Of a stretch of 64,000 bases of DNA, positions 8,291-16,749 are shown one piece after another (the stretch's first letter is position 1; the number at the start of each line of letters is the position of its first letter). A model generated the notes under the pieces. The model saw nothing but the letters and a program-made list of their open reading frames with translations, ran no database searches and was not told the DNA's origin. Both the position numbers and the translations under genes were made by a program. Origin of the DNA: Flavobacterium frigoris PS1 (GTDB lineage Bacteria; Bacteroidota; Bacteroidia; Flavobacteriales; Flavobacteriaceae). The stretch covers positions 62,001-126,000 of the forward strand of contig NZ_AHKF01000018.1 of the NCBI RefSeq assembly GCF_000252125.1, written 5' to 3'.

Positions 8291-9841
8291 TTATTTTGCT
8301 GATTTCTTTTTTTGCTTTTTCACTTTGTTTTTTTGTTCTATTAGAGGTTTACTGTCCCATATTTCCACCTTTTTCCAATTCTCTATTAGTTTTATTATAC
8401 TTTCTCTTTCTACTTGCTTTTGTCTTTCCCATTCAATATTGTTCTTCTTTAGAATTTCTCCAAGTAAAGCTTCGCGGATAGGGTGTAAGAACCTTTTGTT
8501 TTTTCCTCTAGAACCAGTTAATTTTAAAGTTATTTGTTCATTTAACCATTTGCCAAGATTGGTTTTTTGTCTAGGAATAGTATTAGTATTTTCTGTATCT
8601 TCATAATATTCATCTAATTCTAATAATCGATCTGTCCATTTTTCATCATTTGCAGTACTTATGACACCAAAATTATCGGGAACTTCCCAAAGATAATTTA
8701 TAGATTTCATTTTTTCTTCCTCATAATTGCAGTCCCATGTTGGTGTGTCTAAATTATTTCTTCTTCTTTTTTGTCTAACACACCAAGAACCTAATTCATA
8801 ATATGGAGATAATTTATTTTTCGTATTTGGAACATATGTAAAATTTAAATGCTGTTGTTCTTTTTTCTTAAATTCCAATAATTTGTCAAAATTACTGTTC
8901 CATATAAACCTTATTTGAGCTTCTTGAGCATTTCCGAAAGGGAATCCTGCATCTTTTAATTGGCTAGCTAATTCATAGGGAAGTATATCTTCTCTAATTA
9001 AATCTTTCATTCTTCGATACCAATTATATAAATCTTTTTCTTCTGTGTTTTTATTTACTGCTCCAGTACTTTTTACATTTAATTTGTAGCTTTTATATCT
9101 TTCAAGGAAAATTGGAAAAATGTCAAAATCATTTTGACTTAATGAAACTTTTTTGTTAGAAAGCAAATTATTGGGTTCAACTCCATTGCCAAATTCATTT
9201 TCATAAAATTCATTTATGACGAACTTTTCATTTGGGTTTTCCCCATCATTTGATTGTACTTCACTTCCAAATTTTAATTGAGAATATAACAATCCCATTG
9301 TGTCATATTTTTCAATTAATTCTTTGTCTAACTTGAATAGGTTTTTGTTAGTTAAATTTATGATGTCTTCAAAATATGTTTTAATATCATTTAATAACTT
9401 TTCACCTTGTTTATCTGTTTCAGTTCTATAATCTAATTGAATATTTGCTTCAATATTGCTTAAAAAACCAGAGTTTGTCAAGTTAGTGGAGCCTATAATT
9501 ATACGAGAATGTGTTTTACCTTCAAATAAAAAAAGTTTGGGATGATATGTAACATATTCTTCATTTTGATGATAAATATATGTTTCAATATTATTTTCAA
9601 GAAGCATTTCCAAAGATTGTTTAGAAGTTCCTTTATTATCATCTCCAACGAAAAAAGTTATTTTTTTATTTTTTGCTTCTTTTAAAAATGGAAGTAATTT
9701 ATTTACTCCTGATAATGCAGTAAATGCCACAAAAGCAATAAAATTGTCAAAATGATTACTTTTTAAAGATGTCGCAATCTGGTCACCAACGTTTAATTTA
9801 TTTTTTTTGTTAAGTCCGTGACCTATGAAATCTATCTGCAT
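8291..9841 (-). CDS. Phospholipase-D-type nuclease fused to helicase-associated repeats; probable 3' frameshift
   Basis: A 516-residue protein. Residues ~20-145 are a PLD-like domain with 'YHPKLFLFEG' and 'IIIGSTNLTNSGF', giving His100, Lys102, Ser118 and Asn120 of an HxK...GSxN active site as in NgoFVII-type endonucleases. Residues ~335-480 hold two copies of the helicase-associated (HA) pattern: 'LGSWCVRQKRRRNN' and 'LGKWLNEQ' with spaced tryptophans. No helicase motor is seen. The end is anomalous: it finishes in a lysine-rich tail at a homopolymer-rich site. The neighbouring frame continues with a plausible coding sequence to a stop at 8172, so the intact protein was probably ~40 residues longer. 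The gene looks more A+T-rich than its neighbours, suggesting transfer. A defence or restriction role is inference. Confidence 0.75.
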   Translation of the reverse strand: MQIDFIGHGLNKKNKLNVGDQIATSLKSNHFDNFIAFVAFTALSGVNKLLPFLKEAKNKKITFFVGDDNKGTSKQSLEMLLENNIETYIYHQNEEYVTYHPKLFLFEGKTHSRIIIGSTNLTNSGFLSNIEANIQLDYRTETDKQGEKLLNDIKTYFEDIINLTNKNLFKLDKELIEKYDTMGLLYSQLKFGSEVQSNDGENPNEKFVINEFYENEFGNGVEPNNLLSNKKVSLSQNDFDIFPIFLERYKSYKLNVKSTGAVNKNTEEKDLYNWYRRMKDLIREDILPYELASQLKDAGFPFGNAQEAQIRFIWNSNFDKLLEFKKKEQQHLNFTYVPNTKNKLSPYYELGSWCVRQKRRRNNLDTPTWDCNYEEEKMKSINYLWEVPDNFGVISTANDEKWTDRLLELDEYYEDTENTNTIPRQKTNLGKWLNEQITLKLTGSRGKNKRFLHPIREALLGEILKKNNIEWERQKQVERESIIKLIENWKKVEIWDSKPLIEQKNKVKKQKKKSAK

Positions 9842-10058
9842 AATTTCAATTTAGTTTATTGTTATACAGTAAGTTGTGTTATGCTTTTCATCAACTAGTA
9901 TATAGGTCTGACTCAAGTCAGCCTTTCTCTATTATAAAACATATAAATTAATTACCGAAAATACTGACTAATATTTTTTGATAATTAACTCGTCCTCAAA
10001 GATGAATGTTTTTTGTTTTGTATCCTTACGGGAAACCACAACTTGCTGCTTTTTAGCA

Positions 10059-10212
10059 CAAAACACCTAGCCTTGACAGCAGTGAAAAGCCTATGCAGTC
10101 GTAAAACCGCATTTTTCTAGTGGAGGCAGAGCGACCAAAGGAAGCTCCTGCCAGCGCTTAGAAAAAGGGTTTGAAGGCCAATAGCTTGCAACGTATGGCG
10201 GGAATAGCTTCC
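10059..10212 (+). repeat. Possible diverged, enlarged copy of the flavobacterial intergenic repeat
   Basis: It begins 'CCTAGCCTTGACAGCAGTG', comparable to 'CCTAGCCCTGATGGTAGCGG' at 41055, and ends 'GTATGGCGGGAATAGCTTCC', comparable to 'AGCAGGAAATAGCTCC' at 41135. The middle carries an extra GGCAGAGC...GCTCCTGCC hairpin. The similarity is partial, so the assignment is tentative. Confidence 0.35.
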
Positions 10213-10246
10213 AAAAAAAATCCCCAACTACTTTCGTAATTGAGGA
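10213..10246 (-). terminator. secA: Rho-independent terminator after secA
   Basis: On the minus strand TCCTCAATTA pairs with TAGTTGGGGA around the loop CGAAAG (two G-U wobbles), followed by a run of eight Ts. It lies 30 nt past the secA stop. The wobble pairs show it works only in the secA direction. Confidence 0.8.
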
Positions 10247-10275
10247 ATTTAATTTTATTAAGAAATGTGACTTTA

Positions 10276-13200
10276 TTAGTTCACAATAACCCATTGCCCT
10301 GAAGCGATTAGGCTTTCGGCTTTTTTGTATTTCATTTCTTGAGTTTGTCCGTTTGCCACGTTTTGAATCGTTACGTTGTCGTTACGGTTAATTTTTGGCA
10401 TATCTCTCACCACAGTTTCGGTAACTTGACGTTGCTGAGTTTGTGCTGCTTCACGGTTATCTGCTTCACTAGATCCTATTTCGTCTTTTGAAGTTTTATA
10501 ATCTTCTTTCTGTACTACTTCTCTAGCTTCTTCAATTTCTGGTGCGCTTTGTTGTGGCAAGTCCCCTTTGAATAGGAATGAAATCACTTCTTTGTTTACA
10601 CCATTCAACATAGCGTTAAATAAATTAAAAGCTTCAAATTTGTAAATTAGCAAAGGATCTTTTTGTTCGTGAACAGCCAGTTGAACTGATTGTTTCAACT
10701 CATCCATTTTGCGTAAATGCTTTTTCCAAGCTTCATCAACAATTGATAAGGTGATGTTTTTCTCAAAATCAGCCACTAATTGTTTACCCTCAGTTTCGTA
10801 CGCTTTTTTCAAGTCAGTTACCACGCTCAATGATTTTACACCATCAGTAAATGGAACTACGATTCGTTCGAATTGGTTGTTTTTGTCTTCGTATATGTTT
10901 TTGATGATTGGGAAAGCCTCTCTTGCGCTGCGTTCCGTTTTCTCACTGTAATATTTCAAAGCTTCTTTGTATACTTTTCCTGTTAACTCTATTTCAGTTA
11001 ATTTCAAGAAATCGCTTTCAGATACTGGAGAAGTGATAGAGAAATAACGAATAAGGTCAAATTCAAAGTTTTTGAAGTCATTGTTTGCTTTTGTGTCTTG
11101 AATAATCAATTCACAAGTATCATACAACATGTTTGCAATATCTAATTTCAAACGCTCTCCAAACAAGGCGTGACGACGACGTTTGTAAACTACTTCACGT
11201 TGTGCATTCATTACATCATCATACTCTAATAAACGTTTACGAACACCAAAGTTGTTTTCTTCTACTTTTTTCTGTGCACGTTCGATGGATTTAGTCATCA
11301 TTGAATGTTGGATTACTTCTCCTTCTTCTAGTCCCATTCTGTCCATTACTTTGGCTACTTTTTCAGAACCGAACAAACGCATTAGGTTATCTTCAAGAGA
11401 AACATAAAATTGAGAACTTCCAGGATCACCTTGACGGCCAGCACGACCTCTCAACTGTCTGTCTACACGACGTGAATCGTGACGTTCTGTACCTACAATT
11501 GCAAGTCCACCCGCTGCTTTCACTTCTTTAGATAATTTAATATCCGTTCCACGACCAGCCATATTAGTAGCAATAGTAACTACTCCAGGTTTTCCTGCAT
11601 CTTCAACAATTTGAGCTTCTTGTTTGTGCATTTTTGCATTCAATACATTGTGCGCAACACCTCTCATTTTTAACATTCGGCTTAACAATTCCGAAATATC
11701 AACTGAAGTCGTTCCAATAAGAACTGGTCTTCCTGCATTTGATAGAACAGTTACATCTTCAATTACAGCGTTGAATTTTTCACGAGTCGTTTTATAGATA
11801 AAATCCTCTTTGTCTTGTCTTGCCATTGGTCTGTTAGTAGGAATTTCTACTACATCCAATTTGTATATTTGCCATAACTCACCAGCTTCAGTAACCGCAG
11901 TTCCTGTCATACCAGCTAGTTTGTTGTACATTCTGAAATAGTTCTGTAAAGTTACCGTTGCAAATGTTTGAGTTGCAGCTTCAATTTTTACATTTTCTTT
12001 AGCCTCGATAGCCTGGTGTAATCCGTCAGAATAACGACGACCATCCATGATACGTCCTGTTTGTTCATCGACAATCATGATTTTATTGTCCATGATTACA
12101 TACTCAGTATCTTTTTCAAAAAGGCTATACGCCTTCAAAAGTTGTGTTAACGTATGAATACGTTCACTTTTTATTCCAAAATCTTGGAACAATTTTTCTT
12201 TTTCTTCTGCTTCTGCGTCTTTATCTAATTTTTTCTTTTCAATAGCTGCAATTTCAGTTCCGATATCTGGAAGGACGAAAAAGTCAGCATCAGTATCTCC
12301 TGAAAGGAATTGGATTCCATTGTCAGTCAATTCAACCTGATTGTTTTTTTCTTCAATTACAAAATACAAGGCTTCGTCAATTTTATGCATTTCGCGATTG
12401 TTGTCTTGCATGTATTGATTTTCTGTTTTTTGAAGTAGTTGTCTGATTCCTTCTTCACTCAAAAACTTAATCAACGCTTTGTTTTTTGGAGCACTTCTGT
12501 AGGCTCTTAAAAGCAAGAAACCACCTTCTTTGGTTTTTCCTTCTTTGATCATTTTTTTGGCCTCAGATAAAAATCCATTTGCTAACTGACGTTGCAAAGC
12601 CACTAAGTTTTCGATTTTTGGTTTCAACTCATTAAACTCATGACGATCTCCTTGTGGTACTGGACCAGAGATAATCAATGGTGTTCTAGCGTCATCAATC
12701 AATACAGAATCGACCTCATCGACAATTGCATAATTGTGTTTTCTTTGAACTAAATCGTTAGGTGAATGGGTCATGTTATCTCTTAAATAATCAAAACCGA
12801 ATTCATTATTCGTTCCATAAGTGATGTCTGCATTGTAAGCTGCTTTTCTTCCTTCAGAACTTGGTTGGTGATTGTCAATACAATCAACAGTCATTCCGTG
12901 GAATTCAAATAAAGGCGCTTTCCATGTACTATCACGTTTAGCTAAGTAATCATTTACGGTTACTAAATGCACACCGTTTCCAGTTAAAGCATTCAGGTAC
13001 AACGGCAATGTTGCTACTAAGGTTTTTCCTTCACCCGTTTGCATCTCTGCAATTTTCCCTTCATGAAGCACCATTCCACCAATTAATTGGACATCATAGT
13101 GAATCATGTCCCAAGTAATTTCTTTTCCGGCAGCATTCCATTTGTTTTGCCAAACAGCATCGTCTCCATCAAGAGACACATAAGGTTTGATTGCAGAAAA

Positions 13201-13617
13201 TTCTCTGTCTTTAGGAGTTGCAGTTACTCTTATTTCTGAGTTGTCTTTGAATCGTCTTGCTGTTTCTTTTACAACTGCAAAAGCTTCAGGAAGAATTTCA
13301 AGTAATGTTTTCTCAGATAATTCGTATGCTTCTTTTTCTAAGGCATCAATCGATACATAAATATCTTCACGCTGGTCAATGTCTTCAATCCCTTCAACAT
13401 CTTTCTTAAGAGTGGCGATTTTAGCATCAATCCCTGCGCGGGCAACTTGTAGCTGATCTTTGAAGAAAAAAGTACGTGCCCTTAATTCGTCATGTGACAA
13501 TGCAATTAAATTACTTTCAAAAGTTTTAATTTTGTTTAAGTAAGGCTGTAAAGCCTTAACATCTTTCTCGGATTTATCCCCGACAAAGGCTTTAAGAATG
13601 CTATTTATGAAACTCAT
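10276..13617 (-). CDS. secA: Protein translocase ATPase SecA
   Basis: A 1113-residue preprotein translocase motor that pushes unfolded proteins through SecYEG. Walker A is 'MQTGEGKT' (residues ~192-199); 'VDEVDSVLIDDARTPLIISG' is the DEAD-type Walker B region; 'GRGTDIKL' and 'QLRGRAGRQGDPGSS' are motifs V/VI of the second helicase fold. It is longer than E. coli SecA (901) because of insertions in nucleotide-binding domain 1 and the scaffold, as is usual in Bacteroidota. The C-terminus (ending 'SGQWVIVN') lacks the cysteine-rich zinc motif that binds SecB in proteobacteria. Confidence 0.97.
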   Translation of the reverse strand: MSFINSILKAFVGDKSEKDVKALQPYLNKIKTFESNLIALSHDELRARTFFFKDQLQVARAGIDAKIATLKKDVEGIEDIDQREDIYVSIDALEKEAYELSEKTLLEILPEAFAVVKETARRFKDNSEIRVTATPKDREFSAIKPYVSLDGDDAVWQNKWNAAGKEITWDMIHYDVQLIGGMVLHEGKIAEMQTGEGKTLVATLPLYLNALTGNGVHLVTVNDYLAKRDSTWKAPLFEFHGMTVDCIDNHQPSSEGRKAAYNADITYGTNNEFGFDYLRDNMTHSPNDLVQRKHNYAIVDEVDSVLIDDARTPLIISGPVPQGDRHEFNELKPKIENLVALQRQLANGFLSEAKKMIKEGKTKEGGFLLLRAYRSAPKNKALIKFLSEEGIRQLLQKTENQYMQDNNREMHKIDEALYFVIEEKNNQVELTDNGIQFLSGDTDADFFVLPDIGTEIAAIEKKKLDKDAEAEEKEKLFQDFGIKSERIHTLTQLLKAYSLFEKDTEYVIMDNKIMIVDEQTGRIMDGRRYSDGLHQAIEAKENVKIEAATQTFATVTLQNYFRMYNKLAGMTGTAVTEAGELWQIYKLDVVEIPTNRPMARQDKEDFIYKTTREKFNAVIEDVTVLSNAGRPVLIGTTSVDISELLSRMLKMRGVAHNVLNAKMHKQEAQIVEDAGKPGVVTIATNMAGRGTDIKLSKEVKAAGGLAIVGTERHDSRRVDRQLRGRAGRQGDPGSSQFYVSLEDNLMRLFGSEKVAKVMDRMGLEEGEVIQHSMMTKSIERAQKKVEENNFGVRKRLLEYDDVMNAQREVVYKRRRHALFGERLKLDIANMLYDTCELIIQDTKANNDFKNFEFDLIRYFSITSPVSESDFLKLTEIELTGKVYKEALKYYSEKTERSAREAFPIIKNIYEDKNNQFERIVVPFTDGVKSLSVVTDLKKAYETEGKQLVADFEKNITLSIVDEAWKKHLRKMDELKQSVQLAVHEQKDPLLIYKFEAFNLFNAMLNGVNKEVISFLFKGDLPQQSAPEIEEAREVVQKEDYKTSKDEIGSSEADNREAAQTQQRQVTETVVRDMPKINRNDNVTIQNVANGQTQEMKYKKAESLIASGQWVIVN

Positions 13618-13660
13618 AATATGTTTGTATTTCTATTTATTTTAAAATGTAAATTTAACC

Positions 13661-13688
13661 AAAAAAAAAGCCTCTTCTGAGACTTTTT
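13661..13688 (-). terminator. Rho-independent terminator after the DUF2795 gene
   Basis: On the minus strand a 5-bp GC-containing core, GTCTC-AGAA-GAGGC (one G-U pair), is flanked by A5 and T9 tracts. It sits 14 nt past the small gene's stop and upstream of secA. Confidence 0.75.
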
Positions 13689-13701
13689 CTTTGCTTGTTC
13701 T

Positions 13702-13923
13702 TTAATATTCATCCTCATTCCAAAGATAATCTTCGTCTGTAGGATAATCTGGCCAAATTTCTTCCATTGATTCGTATATCTCGCCTTCGTCTTCGATAGA
13801 TTGTAGATTTTCTACTACTTCTAAAGGAGCTCCTGCACGTATAGCGTAATCAATAAGTTCGTCTTTGTTAGCAGGCCACGGTGCATCACTTAAATAGGAT
13901 GCTAATTCTAATGTCCAATACAT
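13702..13923 (-). CDS. DUF2795 domain-containing small acidic protein
   Basis: A 73-residue, strongly acidic, soluble protein beginning 'MYWTLELASYLSDAPWPANK' and containing 'KDELIDYAIRAGAP'. This matches the DUF2795 pattern (a short helical domain with the motif 'PAxKxELIxxA'). The C-terminus is a run of Glu, Asp, Tyr and Trp. Its function is unknown. It lies directly upstream of secA on the same strand but is separated from it by its own terminator. Confidence 0.8.
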   Translation of the reverse strand: MYWTLELASYLSDAPWPANKDELIDYAIRAGAPLEVVENLQSIEDEGEIYESMEEIWPDYPTDEDYLWNEDEY

Positions 13924-14086
13924 CTTTTGTCGATTTAGTTTTGTGCAAAAATAATTTTTTTACTGAAAAAGACAAGTAAAAATCTATTTATTTTATAAAA
14001 AAGTTAAGAACGTGCTTTTTTTAGTGTCCAGTATTCGGTTTTTTAGTGTTCAGTTTGCCACTGCTTACTATTTTTCTGCTAACTGG

Positions 14087-14656
14087 TTACTTGCGCGGAA
14101 TCCATTGAACTTCCTCGGCTTTCAAATCATGAGACAACTTTCGTGCCAATACAAAAAGATAGTCAGAAAGTCGGTTCAAGTACTTGATCGCATTTTCAGC
14201 GACAGCTTCATTATGGTTTAAATGGACCGCCAATCGTTCGGCACGACGGCAAACACAGCGAGCAATATGACAATATGACACTGTTGTGTGTCCGCCAGGT
14301 AAAACAAAATGAGTCATTGGAGGTAGTTCGTTTTCCATGCTGTCGATTTCATTTTCCAATAATTCAATATCGCTCTCAATAATTCCTAATTTCTGTAATC
14401 TAAGTTCGCCGCTTTTCAGCACTTCCTTTTCGGGCGGAGTGGCAAGTATAGCACCAATTGTAAACAAACGATCCTGTATTTCTACAAGGATGTCTTTATA
14501 ATGGGTATTCATATCTTGATCGCGAACAAGTCCTATGTAAGAATTCAATTCGTCTACAGTTCCGTAACTCTCAATTCTAATATGGTCTTTTGGAACTCGT
14601 GTGCCGCCAAATAATGAGGTAGTCCCTTTATCTCCGGTTTTAGTATATACTTTCAT
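14087..14656 (-). CDS. PduO-type ATP:cob(I)alamin adenosyltransferase
   Basis: A 189-residue cytosolic enzyme that transfers the adenosyl group of ATP to cob(I)alamin, making coenzyme B12. It begins with the phosphate-binding motif 'YTKTGDKGTTSLFGGTRVPK'. The active-site segments 'CRRAERLAV' and 'YLNRLSDYLFVLAR' are clear. Length matches stand-alone PduO enzymes. In bacteria like this it usually serves methylmalonyl-CoA mutase, which fits the biotin-dependent acyl-CoA carboxylase operon at the other end of the window. Confidence 0.93.
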   Translation of the reverse strand: MKVYTKTGDKGTTSLFGGTRVPKDHIRIESYGTVDELNSYIGLVRDQDMNTHYKDILVEIQDRLFTIGAILATPPEKEVLKSGELRLQKLGIIESDIELLENEIDSMENELPPMTHFVLPGGHTTVSYCHIARCVCRRAERLAVHLNHNEAVAENAIKYLNRLSDYLFVLARKLSHDLKAEEVQWIPRK

Positions 14657-14703
14657 TTTGATTTTATTTTTTTATTCGTGGATTTTGTCAAAGTTGTGCA
14701 AAC

Positions 14704-15561
14704 TTACTTTATTAAATCTACTATTGCGCTAACAAAACGTTTCAACGAACCTTCACTTAGATTAAAATATAAATCAGGTTCAATGCATTCCACTTCCATA
14801 AGGTGTAGTTCATTTTCTATTATGATGCCATCTACTCTGGCGTATAATAGGTCTCCAGTAAAAGTTTTGACAATTTGTTGTGCTTTTTCGATTAACTCAA
14901 CGTTTGGCTGCACCAAAGTATATTGACCACCAAACTGGACTTGAATTCTAAAATCTCCGGCTGTTGGTTTCTTATTGACAGCATGCGAGAACTTTTTATT
15001 AACGAAGATAAAGGAAGTTTCACCCAAAGTTTGAATTTCAGGCATAAACTCTTGCAGTAGCAGTTCTTTTTGGGAAGCTATGTTTTTGTACTCGGTATTG
15101 ATTTTTTCTATATCAGCTAACTCAAAGACTTCCGTTTGATAGGAGCCTGCCGAAAAGGCTGGTTTTATGACGGCTTTTTTCCAATGAGAAGGCATTATTT
15201 TATGAAGGTCAAGCTGGCTCGTTTTATCTATAAAAACGGTGGGAAGGATTTTGACACCCTGATTTTCCATTTCGCGTAAATAAAACTTGTGTTTGTTTTT
15301 TTTGATGATATCAATGGAATTGAGAGTCTTAATTCCCAATTGGTCGATGTGATCTAGCCAAACGTTGAATTTAGCTTCTTTTTCAAAATAATCCCAGGTA
15401 TTGCGAAAAATCAAATAATCAAAATCGTTCCAATCTACATTTTTGTCGTCCCAAATCGCGGCCGTGGCTGTAATGTTAACTTTGGCTAATTCCGGAATTA
15501 ATAGTTGGTCATATTTGGTTAATTCGGGAAGCTTTTCGCAGGTCAGTAAAGCGATTTTCAT
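14704..15561 (-). CDS. ATP-grasp superfamily enzyme, substrate unknown
   Basis: A 285-residue protein whose central and C-terminal parts look like an ATP-grasp fold: 'AVIKPAFSAGSYQTEVF' (nucleotide-binding lysine and glycine-rich loop), 'LLQEFMPEIQTLGETSFIFV' and the metal-binding end 'ARVDGIIIENELHLMEVECIEPDLYF'. The N-terminal ~90 residues are the pre-ATP-grasp domain ('YLIFRNTWDYFE'). Similar proteins are compared with glutathione synthetase, RimK or DcsG enzymes, which join a carboxylate to an amine. I cannot name the substrate. It is 47 nt upstream of the adenosyltransferase on the same strand, so co-transcription is possible. Confidence 0.75.
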   Translation of the reverse strand: MKIALLTCEKLPELTKYDQLLIPELAKVNITATAAIWDDKNVDWNDFDYLIFRNTWDYFEKEAKFNVWLDHIDQLGIKTLNSIDIIKKNKHKFYLREMENQGVKILPTVFIDKTSQLDLHKIMPSHWKKAVIKPAFSAGSYQTEVFELADIEKINTEYKNIASQKELLLQEFMPEIQTLGETSFIFVNKKFSHAVNKKPTAGDFRIQVQFGGQYTLVQPNVELIEKAQQIVKTFTGDLLYARVDGIIIENELHLMEVECIEPDLYFNLSEGSLKRFVSAIVDLIK

Positions 15562-15631
15562 TTTCGGATATTTTATTTTGGTATTTTAAATAGTTGGGTA
15601 GTGGATGTTCATGAAGCACATTAGCTGTGGC

Positions 15632-15669
15632 GTATCCCTATTCTTTTTTATTAAAAAGAATAGGGATAC
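15632..15669. terminator. 17-bp perfect hairpin, bidirectional terminator-like or structured repeat
   Basis: GTATCCCTATTC followed by T5 pairs perfectly with A5 followed by GAATAGGGATAC around a 4-nt loop. It lies just past the ABC ATPase stop (15703) on the minus strand. No T-tract follows immediately outside the stem. The flanks 'AGCTGTGGC' and 'GGCAAATAGCCCATAGCGGCTC' recall the intergenic repeat family, so it may be a repeat core as well as a transcription stop. Confidence 0.5.
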
Positions 15670-15702
15670 TGGCAAATAGCCCATAGCGGCTCTCTAAAAA
15701 AG

Positions 15703-16389
15703 TTATTTACTGATGTCGCTTTCTACCATACCGTCACGCAAACGGATTATTCTGTGGGCATAAGCAGCAATTTCCTCCTCATGTGTTACTAATATAACGG
15801 TATTGCCATGCGCGTGAATGTCATTAAAAAGCTTCATGATTTCTACGGAAGTCTTAGTGTCCAAATTTCCTGTAGGTTCATCAGCTAAGATAATAGAAGG
15901 TTTATTGACCAAGGCTCTTGCGATAGCCACACGCTGTCGTTGTCCACCAGAAAGCTGGTTGGGCTGATGATCCATTCTATCCTCAAGATTTACTTGTGTA
16001 AGCACTTCAGCGGCGCGAGCACTCCTTTCGGATTTTGAATATCCGGCATATATCATTGGTAAAGCTACATTATCTAATGCTGTGGTGCGAGGTAACAAAT
16101 TAAAAGTTTGAAAAACAAAGCCTATCTCTTTGTTGCGTATTTCTGCTAGTTCATCATCTTTCATCTTACTGACGTCTTTACCATTAAGGATGTAAGTTCC
16201 AGATGTAGGTGTGTCTAAACAACCCAAAAGATTCATCAGAGTTGATTTTCCTGATCCAGAAGGTCCCATAAGGGCAACGTATTCGCCTTTATTTATTTCT
16301 AAGTCAATTCCTTTGAGAACATAAACGATTTCGTTTCCAAGAACAAAATCTCTTTTGATATTGGCAATTTTTATTAATGGGTTTGACAT
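15703..16389 (-). CDS. ABC transporter ATP-binding protein, MacB/LolD type
   Basis: A 228-residue ATPase. Walker A is 'GPSGSGKST', the Q-loop is '[10 protein letters not shown]', the signature is '[15 protein letters not shown]' and Walker B with D-loop is '[12 protein letters not shown]'. These are diagnostic of the MacB/LolD/FtsE-like group, which energises lipoprotein release or export of peptides and macrolides. No permease gene is adjacent, so the partner must be elsewhere. I chose the ATG at 16389 over an in-frame TTG at 16401; 'MSNPLIKI' is a natural start for this family. Confidence 0.9.
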   Translation of the reverse strand: MSNPLIKIANIKRDFVLGNEIVYVLKGIDLEINKGEYVALMGPSGSGKSTLMNLLGCLDTPTSGTYILNGKDVSKMKDDELAEIRNKEIGFVFQTFNLLPRTTALDNVALPMIYAGYSKSERSARAAEVLTQVNLEDRMDHQPNQLSGGQRQRVAIARALVNKPSIILADEPTGNLDTKTSVEIMKLFNDIHAHGNTVILVTHEEEIAAYAHRIIRLRDGMVESDISK

Positions 16390-16691
16390 TGGTATTTTCA
16401 ATTGATGAATTATAGTTTTTGAATTTTAAAAGTACAAAAGACTTTTGAATTAGAGATAAGTTGTTTGAAATACATTTTCGTTACAATAATAACTGAGATA
16501 TCAGTCTTTTGATTTTCGGTTTGGCCTGCTTTCAATGCAAAGATTGTGCTTTTTGGCATTATGTCCGTTTTCTATACAGCAAACTTCAAAATAAGGTCTT
16601 ATAAGATTTTGTATGTTTGTTATAAAATTTACATACGATTGGTAATTTTATCACAATTTATTTAATTTATTATAACATTCACACATTTATA
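16390..16691. other. Intergenic stretch without a gene
   Basis: About 300 A+T-rich bases between the divergent ABC ATPase and lipoprotein genes. I see no coding frame, terminator or repeat in it. The lipoprotein promoter follows at its right end. Confidence 0.5.
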
Positions 16692-16721
16692 TTGACAAAT
16701 GCGTAATGAATGGTACATTTG
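16692..16721 (+). promoter_or_regulatory. Canonical Bacteroidota promoter for the lipoprotein gene
   Basis: TTG at 16692-16694, a 19-nt spacer, then TACATTTG at 16714-16721: an almost ideal -33/-7 pair. Transcription would start near 16727, some 23 nt before the ATG at 16750. This rules out an in-frame ATG at 16699, which lies inside the promoter. Confidence 0.8.
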
Positions 16722-16749
16722 TCTGATAATAATAAATAAACCAATAATT

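Larger units (their letters stand above)
9842..10275. other. Intergenic stretch with repeat-like element and secA terminator
   Basis: No convincing gene. It holds a small dyad CTGACT-CA-AGTCAG near 9907, a diverged structured-repeat copy from about 10059 to 10212, and the secA terminator at 10213-10246. The minus-strand frame at 10091-10294 overlaps all of this and has no protein-like character. Confidence 0.5.

Noticed and set aside
8110..8606. Two plus-strand open frames rich in Phe and Leu opposite the PLD-type gene
   Set aside because: They are antisense shadows of the minus-strand gene and of its frameshifted tail; composition is mirror-image of a Lys/Glu-rich coding strand.
10091..10294. 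Minus-strand 67-codon frame after secA
   Set aside because: It overlaps the secA stop, the secA terminator hairpin and repeat-like sequence; no domain or start context.
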